DNA from: Cryomorphaceae bacterium
Lineage (GTDB): Bacteria > Bacteroidota > Bacteroidia > Flavobacteriales > BACL11
DNA: 14,635 nucleotides
Assembly (NCBI GenBank): GCA_949531795.1
Contig: CATIQX010000108.1
Location: forward strand, 1 to 14,635
Reading direction: 5' to 3'
Shown here in pieces: positions 7,142 to 13,960 of this stretch (its first letter is position 1; every line of letters starts with the position of its first letter). The translations under genes were made by a program, and so were the position numbers. The notes beneath the pieces are model-generated. The model was given only the letters and a program-made list of their open reading frames with translations, was not told the DNA's origin and searched no databases.

Positions 7142-9910
7142 ATGAAAGCTGAAAAAAAACTCTTCCTTTTAGATGCATTTGCGTTAATATACAGGGCATA
7201 TTTTGCATTTGCTAAGAACCCAAGAATAAATTCAAAAGGGATTGATACCTCTGCTGTTTTTGGTTTTGTAAATACATTAAATGAAGTTATTAAAAAGGAA
7301 AAGCCGACTCATATAGCAGTTGTTTTTGATACAAAAAAGCCAACTGAACGACATATTGAATTTCCAGCTTATAAAGCACATAGAGAAGCAATGCCTGATG
7401 GTTTGCGTGATGCTCTTCCTTATATTGATAAATTATTAGAGGCCTACAACATTCCTAAGTTATTTGTAGATGGTTTTGAGGCAGATGATGTAATTGGTAC
7501 ATTGGCAAAAAAAGCCGAAAAAGAAGGCTTTCAAACTTATATGATGACTTCTGATAAGGATTTTGCTCAGTTAGTTTCAGATAATATTTTTATGTATAGG
7601 CCTGGCAATAAATGGCAGCCTACTACAATTTGGGGAATTCCCGAAGTATTGGAAAAGTTTGAAATTCAAAGAGTCGATCAGGTGATTGATTACTTAGGAA
7701 TGATGGGAGATTCAGCTGATAATATTCCTGGAATTCCTGGTATAGGTAAAAAGTCGGCTCAAAAATTTATTAAGCAATATGGCTCAATGGAAGGGCTTTT
7801 TGCGAATTCAGATGAGCTAAAAGGAAAAATGAAAGAGAATGTTGAAGCATCAGAAAAAATAGGACTGCTTTGTAAAAAATTAGTTACCATTATTACGGAT
7901 GTCCCTATTCATTTTGATGCGGAGGAGATGCTTTTGATATCTAAAGACGAACAAAAAATTACAGGTTTATTTGAAGAATTAGAATTCAGAAATTTATTAC
8001 AAAGAATATTAGGAAATTCTCCAGCCCAAAAGGAAGCAGTAGAAAAACCTTCCATCAAGACAGAAACAGAACTTACTACTAGCAGTCAGTTTGATTTGTT
8101 CGATCAACAATTAAAGGTTGATAAAAAAGAAGGTTTAATAAGTAATTATGAATTAATTACGCATGAAAATAAGTTGATCAATTTAGTAAATACCATTTCT
8201 GAATCAGGAAGATTTGCCTTTCAATTGATTACAGACACTAATGATGCCTTAACAACTAAGTTAGTTGGTATTAGTTTTGTTTGTAACAAAAGTGAAGGGT
8301 TTTACATTCCCTTTTTAACAAAAAATTTAACGACATTTAAAGTTATTTTTGAAAACAAAAACATTGAAAAGATAGGTTTTGATTTAAAGTTTGCTGTCAA
8401 AGTACTTTATGGTAAGGGAGTAGTAATTACGGGTAATTTGTTTGATGTAGAGGTGTCTCATTATTTGCTTCATCCAGATATGCGGCATAGCCTTGAGTTA
8501 GTTGCCGAAAATTATTTAGGCAAAAGTATACTTGATGAAGTAGATTTATTAGGAAAAGGTAAAAATAAAGTAGTGTTTTCATCTTTGGATCCAGCCAATA
8601 TTGTTGATTTTGCGTCTGAAAGGGCTAGTATTATTTTTGAGCTATCTGATATTTTAAAGAAAGAAATGCAGGAAGTTGGGGTGCTAAATTTATTTGAAAC
8701 TATTGAAATGCCCTTAAGTGTTGTGTTGGCAAAGATAGAGAATGAGGGGATTGCTCTTGATGTAGATATGTTAGTGAGGTATAGCAAGGAACTTAATGAG
8801 GAATTAATAACACTAACTGATTCAATACATGAGATAGCAGAGCAGAAATTTAATATTGCCTCACCAAAACAGCTGGGAGAAATATTGTTTGAAAAAATGG
8901 TACTAACTAAGAAACCTAAAAAAACTAAATCTGGGCAGTACTCTACATCTGAAGAAACTTTACTTAAATTAAAAGGTGAGCATCCTATTATTGACGCTAT
9001 TTTAACATTTAGAGCTACTAAGAAATTAGTTTCTACCTATGTTGATGCTTTACCTTTATTAGTGAATAAGGATACGAATAGAATACATACAACTTTTAAT
9101 CAGTCAGTTGCCGCTACAGGCCGATTGTCGTCTGCAAATCCTAATTTGCAGAATATTCCAATACGAACTAACAGGGGTATGAAAGTGCGTGAAGCATTTA
9201 TATCCAAAGATAAAAATTATGTTTTAATGGCAGCTGATTACTCTCAGATTGAATTGAGAATTATGGCTTCTTTAAGTAAGGATCAAGGTATGATTACCGC
9301 TTTTAATAATGGAGTAGATATTCATTCCGCTACTGCATCTAAGGTATATAAAGTTCCTGTTGAAGAAGTAGATAGAACTATGCGTTCAAATGCCAAGTCT
9401 GTTAATTTCGGAATTATTTATGGAATTTCAGCTTTTGGATTATCACAAAATATTGGTGTTTCTAGAACAGAAGCGAAAGAGATAATTGACAACTATTTTG
9501 AAGAATTCCCTAAAGTAAAAGAGTACATGGACTGGTCTATTGCGCAAGCTAGGGAAAAGGAATATGTTGAAACATTAATGGGAAGAAGAAGGTACTTGAG
9601 AGATATTAATTCTAGAAATGCAGTAATGCGTTCAGGAGCGGAACGCAATGCAATTAATGCACCAATACAAGGTTCTGCAGCTGATATTGTAAAAAAAGCA
9701 ATGATTGATGTACAAGCAGAGATAGACAAGAGAGGAATGCAATCAAAAATGTTATTGCAAGTACATGATGAGTTGGTTTTTGATATGCATAAAAATGAAG
9801 CAGAAGAATTAAAGGTCTTAGTAAAAGAAAAAATGGAGCAAGCAGTAACTCTAGAAGTTCCCTTAATAGTTGATATTGGTGAGGGAGTAAATTGGCTTGA
9901 GGCCCATTAA
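7142..9910 (+). CDS. polA: DNA polymerase I with degenerate 3'-5' exonuclease domain
   Basis: PolA fills gaps and removes RNA primers during lagging-strand synthesis and excision repair. The 922 residues are full length. The N-terminal 5' nuclease (about 1-290) is intact: FLLDAFALIYRAYFAF with Asp11, FEADDVIG, TSDKDFAQLV and GDSADNIPGIPGIGKKSA. The polymerase domain (about 530-922) has motif A ADYSQIELRI (Asp699), motif B RSNAKSVNFGIIYG (Arg748, Lys752, Tyr760) and motif C VHDELVFD (His875, Asp876, Glu877). In the middle domain the Exo I motif DxE is replaced by Q361-L-I363 (FAFQLITDTND). The Exo II aspartate becomes Ala418 (FDLKFAVKVL) and the Exo III Y/D become Phe490 and Ser496 (FASERAS). 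Proofreading is therefore predicted to be lost, as in Taq and Bst PolA. It has its own promoter and ends one base before an opposing gene. Confidence 0.97.
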   Translation: MKAEKKLFLLDAFALIYRAYFAFAKNPRINSKGIDTSAVFGFVNTLNEVIKKEKPTHIAVVFDTKKPTERHIEFPAYKAHREAMPDGLRDALPYIDKLLEAYNIPKLFVDGFEADDVIGTLAKKAEKEGFQTYMMTSDKDFAQLVSDNIFMYRPGNKWQPTTIWGIPEVLEKFEIQRVDQVIDYLGMMGDSADNIPGIPGIGKKSAQKFIKQYGSMEGLFANSDELKGKMKENVEASEKIGLLCKKLVTIITDVPIHFDAEEMLLISKDEQKITGLFEELEFRNLLQRILGNSPAQKEAVEKPSIKTETELTTSSQFDLFDQQLKVDKKEGLISNYELITHENKLINLVNTISESGRFAFQLITDTNDALTTKLVGISFVCNKSEGFYIPFLTKNLTTFKVIFENKNIEKIGFDLKFAVKVLYGKGVVITGNLFDVEVSHYLLHPDMRHSLELVAENYLGKSILDEVDLLGKGKNKVVFSSLDPANIVDFASERASIIFELSDILKKEMQEVGVLNLFETIEMPLSVVLAKIENEGIALDVDMLVRYSKELNEELITLTDSIHEIAEQKFNIASPKQLGEILFEKMVLTKKPKKTKSGQYSTSEETLLKLKGEHPIIDAILTFRATKKLVSTYVDALPLLVNKDTNRIHTTFNQSVAATGRLSSANPNLQNIPIRTNRGMKVREAFISKDKNYVLMAADYSQIELRIMASLSKDQGMITAFNNGVDIHSATASKVYKVPVEEVDRTMRSNAKSVNFGIIYGISAFGLSQNIGVSRTEAKEIIDNYFEEFPKVKEYMDWSIAQAREKEYVETLMGRRRYLRDINSRNAVMRSGAERNAINAPIQGSAADIVKKAMIDVQAEIDKRGMQSKMLLQVHDELVFDMHKNEAEELKVLVKEKMEQAVTLEVPLIVDIGEGVNWLEAH

Positions 9911-9911
9911 A

Positions 9912-10130
9912 CTACTCAGCTTTCTTTTTAATAAATAACAAGTAAAGTACAACAAGTGCAATAACCCCAATAAAAGAAGGGCCTGCTTCCTGGATATTTC
10001 CAACAGGATCCCATCCTAATATATTTTCTCCCAAAAGTAGTTGAACAGTAACTCCTAAACATAAAAAGGTAAGCGCGGTAGCAGTAAAGTCGACTATGCT
10101 TTGATTTATTTTTGTAAATAATTTTTTCAT
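9912..10130 (-). CDS. Small two-span membrane protein, paralogue A (72 aa)
   Basis: I do not recognise this protein. It has 72 residues: a basic amphipathic start MKKLFTKINQSIVDFTATAL, a hydrophobic segment at about 17-34 (TALTFLCLGVTVQLLLG), a polar Gly/Asp/Asn-containing loop (ENILGWDPVGNIQEAGPS), a second span at about 53-67 (FIGVIALVVLYLLFI) and a KKKAE tail. It aligns with the next gene upstream over the whole length: N-terminal F..(I/F)N, then T.L.LGV.V.LL.G, and G.IAL.VL.LL near the end. The two look like products of a tandem duplication. It is preceded by a TATATTTG -7 element and by the terminator of its paralogue, so it is probably transcribed on its own. Its stop is one base from the polA stop on the other strand. 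Function is unknown. Confidence 0.8.
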   Translation of the reverse strand: MKKLFTKINQSIVDFTATALTFLCLGVTVQLLLGENILGWDPVGNIQEAGPSFIGVIALVVLYLLFIKKKAE

Positions 10131-10149
10131 CTTATTTTTTTGATGTGGT

Positions 10150-10157
10150 CAAATATA
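10150..10157 (-). promoter_or_regulatory. -7 element TATATTTG for small membrane protein A
   Basis: On the minus strand TATATTTG matches TAnnTTTG exactly and lies 19 bases before the ATG at 10130. The expected -33 position falls inside the hairpin at 10169-10202 and does not contain TTG. Activity is inferred from this one element. Confidence 0.45.
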
Positions 10158-10168
10158 AGTTTTTAAAG

Positions 10169-10202
10169 TAAAATAGCCCTACGGTTAGGTAGGGCTATTT
10201 TA
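10169..10202 (-). terminator. Perfect 14-bp stem hairpin terminator
   Basis: TAAAATAGCCCTAC (10169-10182) pairs exactly with GTAGGGCTATTTTA (10189-10202) around a six-base loop GGTTAG. The A/T ends of the stem give a U-rich 3' side on either strand, so it can act as an intrinsic terminator in both directions. It begins 18 bases after the stop of the 75-residue minus-strand gene, its most likely client. It also shields that gene from polA read-through coming the other way. It is the only strong intergenic hairpin I found in the window. Confidence 0.88.
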
Positions 10203-10220
10203 TTATTCATCTAATTATTC

Positions 10221-10448
10221 TTACTTAGCTGTTAAAAGAGAGAATAAAACTAATAAGGCAATTAAACCTCCAAATCCTGCGTTACCAAGACCGTTAACAA
10301 CTCCCATAACGTTATCGATAACACTAATTCCAAACAAAGCTCCTCCTCCAAAAAGGATTTCTACTGCTACACCTAGACCTAAAACTGTCATGATTAAACC
10401 TGTTAAGCCTTTAAAAAAGCCATTGAAATACTTAAATACATTGTCCAT
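10221..10448 (-). CDS. Small glycine-rich two-span membrane protein, paralogue B (75 aa)
   Basis: I do not recognise this 75-residue protein. It starts MDNVFKYFNGFFKGLTGLIM, has a first span at about 15-34 (LTGLIMTVLGLGVAVEILFG), a Gly-rich middle (GGGALFGISVIDNVMGVVNGLGNAGFGG) with several small-xxx-small spacings that favour helix packing, and a second span at about 60-73 (LIALLVLFSLL). It ends LTAK. It has few charges and resembles the neighbouring 72-residue protein in length, topology and motif order, so the pair is probably a diverged tandem duplicate. Its own -7 element lies upstream and a strong terminator downstream, which suggests a separate monocistronic and possibly abundant transcript. 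The function is unknown. A pore-forming or bacteriocin-like peptide is conceivable from the glycine pattern, but nothing nearby (processing protease, immunity gene, exporter) supports that. Confidence 0.82.
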   Translation of the reverse strand: MDNVFKYFNGFFKGLTGLIMTVLGLGVAVEILFGGGALFGISVIDNVMGVVNGLGNAGFGGLIALLVLFSLLTAK

Positions 10449-10741
10449 AATTTAAAATAATTTAGTTAATACTGTTGCCAAACTTAGAACATAATTGATT
10501 TGTTTTGAATGTTTTACCGATTCTTCTTTTAGAGTAAGCTTTTTACGTAATTGGTTTGTTTAATAATTCATTACGCATATAAATAGTTGATATATAATGT
10601 TTTAGGTGTTTTTTATATGTGAATTAGACATTGCTATTCATATGGTTGTAAACATTAACTTGTTTAAAATTACAATACAATATAATTCATTGAATTTCAG
10701 TGCTTAAAGTATTTAATTACAATAAAAACAAGATAAATGAG
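10449..10741. other. Noncoding AT-rich gap between paralogue B and the SDR gene
   Basis: These 293 bases hold the leader and -7 element of paralogue B near the left end. In the rest I find no open frame longer than about 20 codons, no clear hairpin and no repeat. The SDR gene ends at its right edge without a visible intrinsic terminator. Confidence 0.6.
10479..10486 (-). promoter_or_regulatory. -7 element TAAGTTTG for small membrane protein B
   Basis: TAAGTTTG on the minus strand fits TAnnTTTG exactly, 30 bases before the ATG at 10448. No TTG is present at the usual -33 distance. The call rests on the -7 element and its position. Confidence 0.5.
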
Positions 10742-11485
10742 CTATTTTAAATTAACATCACGAATTGAGAGTATATTCTTGATGAATTCGTTAGAATTTT
10801 GTATAATATAATGAAGCTTTTGAGCTGCAATAGTGGTTGTTTCTAGCTCATTTTTGGAATGGTAAGCTGTAAATTTGCTTAATAATGGGAATAAATGCTC
10901 CTCAGTCCCCCGTATAGTTTTTTGCATATTAGTATCTACTATTCCAGGGTGAACGGAAAATACTCTTAAGTTTTTATGATTTTCTTCAGCAATAACCTGG
11001 GTAAGCATATCTAGTGCTGCTTTAGTTGCACAATAGATACTCCAAGAAGGAATAGGACTGTTAGCTGCCCCAGAGCCTATATTAATAAGTAGTTTTTCTT
11101 GATAAGTATATGTAGTAATGAATTTTCTGCATAGTATAGTAGGGCTTACTAAGTTCAGGTTATACTCATTTATTATATCGCTAGTTTCTTTTTTGTCAAA
11201 AGGAACAATACTACCTATAGTTGCTGCATTATTTATGAGTAGTACATTATTAGAACTGATAATAGGTAAGGTTAAATCATTAACTTGTCCAAGGTCGCTT
11301 AAGTCAATAGGTGTAAAGGTAAAATTAGGATGGTTAATTTTATTTGTTCGTGAATATCCAAAAACGAGATAACCTTTTTTTAATAAAAGTTCAGCTGTAG
11401 CCTTACCAATACCATTCCCCGTACCTGTTATAATTGCGACCTTCTGCCCTTGATCCGCATCTATAGTATTGATTTTTAATTTCAA
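10742..11485 (-). CDS. Short-chain dehydrogenase/reductase, YueD/sepiapterin reductase-like
   Basis: This is a classical SDR oxidoreductase of 247 residues. It has the cofactor motif TGTGNGIG (20-27), NNAA (85-88), the catalytic Ser138 in INIGSGAAN, and Tyr151/Lys155 in YCATK. Arg46 after the second strand (GYSR) suggests NADP(H). The stretches SGAANSPIPSWSIYCATKAALDM, in two parts, and VHPGIVDTNMQ resemble Bacillus YueD (benzil reductase) and sepiapterin reductases, so a small dicarbonyl or pterin-like substrate is possible; the true substrate cannot be told. The only usable start is TTG (11483-11485): an in-frame TAA lies eight codons upstream and there is no ATG or GTG before the cofactor motif. 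That leaves about 15 residues ahead of the Rossmann fold. It is divergent from the EamA gene, with a TACATTTG element 30 bases upstream. Confidence 0.9.
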   Translation of the reverse strand: MKLKINTIDADQGQKVAIITGTGNGIGKATAELLLKKGYLVFGYSRTNKINHPNFTFTPIDLSDLGQVNDLTLPIISSNNVLLINNAATIGSIVPFDKKETSDIINEYNLNLVSPTILCRKFITTYTYQEKLLINIGSGAANSPIPSWSIYCATKAALDMLTQVIAEENHKNLRVFSVHPGIVDTNMQKTIRGTEEHLFPLLSKFTAYHSKNELETTTIAAQKLHYIIQNSNEFIKNILSIRDVNLK

Positions 11486-11515
11486 ATTTCTTTTTTTAGT
11501 ATTTATTTATCTTAG

Positions 11516-11523
11516 CAAATGTA
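11516..11523 (-). promoter_or_regulatory. -7 element TACATTTG for the SDR gene
   Basis: TACATTTG on the minus strand matches TAnnTTTG and lies 30 bases before the TTG start. It stands back to back, 23 bases apart, with the -7 element of the divergent EamA gene, so both -33 regions share the same DNA. Confidence 0.45.
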
Positions 11524-11546
11524 TTAAAAGTTGAAGTAATTAATTT

Positions 11547-11554
11547 TACTTTTG
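11547..11554 (+). promoter_or_regulatory. -7 element TACTTTTG for the EamA gene
   Basis: TACTTTTG matches TAnnTTTG and lies 16 bases before the TTG start at 11571. A TTG at 11531-11533 is only 13 bases away, shorter than normal for a -33 element, so the upstream half is uncertain. Confidence 0.45.
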
Positions 11555-11570
11555 CTAAAAATAATCTCCT

Positions 11571-12476
11571 TTGAGTAAGACTACCATAGCCCATATTTCT
11601 TTGTTTTTAGCGAACTTGATTTATGCTATTAATTACACCTTTGCAAAAGATATAATGCCTGATTTTATTCAGCCATCAGGCTTTATATTATTAAGAGTAA
11701 CAGGCGCGGTGACTTTATTTTCGATAATGTATGTTCTGTTTGTAAAAGAAAAGGTGGATAAGAAAGATATTATTCGTTTATCAATATGTGGAATTTTTGG
11801 TGTGGCCATTAATCAATTATTTTTTTTTGAAGGGTTAAATATCACCACCCCAATTAATGCAGCAATTATTATGACTATTAACCCTGTATTAGTGATTATA
11901 ATGTCAGCTATTATTTTAAATGAAAAGCTGAATATTAGAAAGGGAATCGGGATAGTATTAGGATTGGCAGGTGCTTCCGTATTAATATTAAATGGAGGCA
12001 GTTTGAGTGGTAATCCTGATTTTATGCTAGGAAATACTTTTGTATTCATTAATGCCGTAAGTTATGGTTTGTATCTAGTATTAGTGAAGCCATTAATGCA
12101 AAAATACCACCCAATTACTGTTATGTTTTACGTATTTGTTTTTGGGTTTTTGTATGTATTACCTTTTGGGTATAGCGAATTATCGGCTGTAGAATGGACT
12201 AGTTTCCCACCCAAAATAATGTGGGAAGTTGCTTTTGTAGTGGTGTGCACTACTGTTATTGCTTATCTGCTAAATTCTTCTGCTTTAAAACAACTTAACC
12301 CTTCAACCGTAAGTATTTATATTTATACGCAACCTGTATTGGCTACTATTTTTGCTATATTTAGGAATTCTGATGCCTTGGATGAGATAAAAATTATTTC
12401 GGCATGTATCATTTTTATTGGAGTATACTTAGTAAGTGTTAGACCCTTAAAGGACAGAAAGAATAAACTTTCTTAA
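11571..12476 (+). CDS. EamA/DMT family transporter
   Basis: This 301-residue protein has ten predicted membrane helices in two EamA repeats (about residues 5-140 and 150-290), the architecture of drug/metabolite exporters such as RhaT or YdcZ-type permeases. Family hallmarks include LANLIYAINYTFAKDIMP in helix 1, ITTPINAAIIMTINPVLVIIMSAIILNEKLN at the end of the first repeat (helices 3-4, in two parts with the conserved P and E), and LNPSTVSIYIYTQPVLATI in the second. The substrate is not predictable. Translation must begin at TTG 11571: an in-frame TAA lies three codons upstream and the first ATG downstream would remove helix 1. It is divergent from the SDR gene. Its stop codon forms the first three bases of the -7 element before yicC. 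Confidence 0.93.
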   Translation: MSKTTIAHISLFLANLIYAINYTFAKDIMPDFIQPSGFILLRVTGAVTLFSIMYVLFVKEKVDKKDIIRLSICGIFGVAINQLFFFEGLNITTPINAAIIMTINPVLVIIMSAIILNEKLNIRKGIGIVLGLAGASVLILNGGSLSGNPDFMLGNTFVFINAVSYGLYLVLVKPLMQKYHPITVMFYVFVFGFLYVLPFGYSELSAVEWTSFPPKIMWEVAFVVVCTTVIAYLLNSSALKQLNPSTVSIYIYTQPVLATIFAIFRNSDALDEIKIISACIIFIGVYLVSVRPLKDRKNKLS

Positions 12477-12481
12477 ATTTG
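12474..12481 (+). promoter_or_regulatory. -7 element TAAATTTG before the yicC-gmk-nadD operon
   Basis: TAAATTTG matches TAnnTTTG exactly, 16 bases before the yicC ATG. Its TAA is also the stop codon of the EamA gene. No TTG lies at the usual -33 distance, so the operon may be driven partly by read-through from the EamA gene. Confidence 0.5.
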
Positions 12482-12497
12482 CAAAAAATATTTTCTG

Positions 12498-13394
12498 ATG
12501 ATTCAATCAATGACCGGCTATGGGAAAGCCGAAATAAACCTAAAAAATGCTAACTTTACTATTGAAGTAAGGTCGCTTAATTCAAAACAAATAGACGCTA
12601 ATGTTAAGATGTCTTCTGTTTATAGAGATAAAGAAATAGGACTAAGAAAATTACTTTCTGAAAAATTACAAAGAGGTAAAATTGAATTGTCTATTTGGAG
12701 AGAATCATCAGTATCCAATGCAAAATATACTTTAAATACAGACTTAATAAAAGAGTATCATCAACAAATACTAGAGATTAGAAAAGAATTAGGAACAAAT
12801 TCTAATGCCTTTACCATTAAATCATTTGAGGCGGATATTATACCAACCTTATTGAAAATGCCTGAAGCAATGATTAAGGGAGAAGATAAAACAGGTGAAA
12901 ATGAGTGGGGAGAGATTGAAAAAGGAATAGATATTGCCATTGGTAATATATTGCAATTTCGATTGGAGGAAGGTGAAAAATTAGAGGCTGATATTACTGC
13001 AAGAATTAATAAACTATCTACTTTATTGGTTGATATTGCTCCTTTTGCAAAAGGAAGAATTGAAAAAGTAAAGAAAAGTTTATCAGATAAATTAGCTGAG
13101 ATTGATACTAAGAATATTGATGAAAATAGATTTGAACAAGAACTAATATACTATTTAGAAAAACAAGATATTACTGAAGAGCAGGTGCGCTTAGATGCTC
13201 ATCTTTCGTATTTTATTAAAACTATGAAAGCAGACGCTCCTAATGGGAAAAAGTTGGGCTTTATAGGTCAAGAAATTGGTAGAGAAATAAATACTATTGG
13301 CTCCAAATCATCAGATGCAGAGATGCAAAAAATTGTAGTCGAGATGAAAGATGAACTTGAAAAGATTAAAGAACAGTTATTAAATATTCTGTAA
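12498..13394 (+). CDS. YicC family endoribonuclease
   Basis: The family is stress-linked; the E. coli protein has been shown to be an endoribonuclease that acts on small RNA. The 298 residues match the usual length. It opens with the signature MIQSMTGYGKAE, continues with VEVRSLNSKQIDANVKMS-type sequence (here IEVRSLNSKQIDANVKMS at about 22-39), and has the conserved DUF1732 C-terminus (RLDAHLSYFIKTM, NGKKLGFIGQEIGREINTIGSKS). The middle has charged helical stretches likely to form coiled coil. It is the first gene of a tight operon with gmk and nadD: the gmk start codon directly follows its TAA. The yicC-gmk pairing is widely conserved. ATG 12498 is well supported by the family N-terminus. 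Confidence 0.95.
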   Translation: MIQSMTGYGKAEINLKNANFTIEVRSLNSKQIDANVKMSSVYRDKEIGLRKLLSEKLQRGKIELSIWRESSVSNAKYTLNTDLIKEYHQQILEIRKELGTNSNAFTIKSFEADIIPTLLKMPEAMIKGEDKTGENEWGEIEKGIDIAIGNILQFRLEEGEKLEADITARINKLSTLLVDIAPFAKGRIEKVKKSLSDKLAEIDTKNIDENRFEQELIYYLEKQDITEEQVRLDAHLSYFIKTMKADAPNGKKLGFIGQEIGREINTIGSKSSDAEMQKIVVEMKDELEKIKEQLLNIL

Positions 13395-13958
13395 GTGGGA
13401 AAACTCATTGTTATATCAGCCCCATCAGGGGCAGGAAAAACTTCAATTGTTCATCAGTTGCTAAAGGATATACCTGAACTTTCTTTTTCCGTTTCGGCGT
13501 CTAGCCGTGAAATGAGAGAGAATGAAGTACATGGAAAAGATTATTATTTTTTAGGAGTAGAAGGATTTCAACAAATGATAAGGGAAAATGCTTTTCTAGA
13601 GTGGGAGCAGGTGTATGAAAATCAGTATTACGGAACATTAAAGTCAGAGATTGAAGGAATTTGGAGTGAAGGAAAAACCGTAATTTTTGATGTTGATGTT
13701 GTAGGAGGATTGAATATAAAAAAACAATATCCTAAAGAATGTTTAGCTATTTTTATTATGCCACCTTCTCTAGAGGTCTTAGCTGAAAGGTTAATTGGAA
13801 GAGGGTCAGAGTCAGATGAAAGCGTTAAAAAAAGATTAGATAAGGCGGAGGAAGAAATATCAAAAAATAAGAATTTTGACACTATAATATTGAATGATAA
13901 TTTTAAAACTGCCTGTGAACAGACCAAAGAAATAATTACTAATTTTATAAACGCATAA
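13395..13958 (+). CDS. gmk: Guanylate kinase
   Basis: Gmk phosphorylates GMP to GDP with ATP in the cytoplasm, so it lies downstream of the purine pathway represented here by purD and purQ. The protein has 187 residues with a P-loop APSGAGKT (9-16), the GMP-binding region SASSREMRENEVHGKDYYFL (about 34-53; the usual S-x-x-x-R-x-x-R/x pattern and the GxDYxF-like block), FLEWEQVYENQYYGT (about 64-78), and DVDVVGG near 96. It starts with GTG at 13395, the base after the yicC stop, and no ATG is available before the P-loop. This indicates translational coupling. It ends two bases before nadD. Slightly short relative to the approximately 205 residues of enteric Gmk, but all motifs are present. Confidence 0.97.
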   Translation: MGKLIVISAPSGAGKTSIVHQLLKDIPELSFSVSASSREMRENEVHGKDYYFLGVEGFQQMIRENAFLEWEQVYENQYYGTLKSEIEGIWSEGKTVIFDVDVVGGLNIKKQYPKECLAIFIMPPSLEVLAERLIGRGSESDESVKKRLDKAEEEISKNKNFDTIILNDNFKTACEQTKEIITNFINA

Positions 13959-13960
13959 GC

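Noticed and set aside
9493..9729. Minus-strand open frame within polA
   Set aside because: It is a shadow of the highly conserved polymerase motif region and has no independent support.
10221..10448. Class II bacteriocin-like peptide
   Set aside because: The glycine spacing is suggestive, but there is no double-glycine leader, immunity gene, or peptidase-containing exporter nearby.
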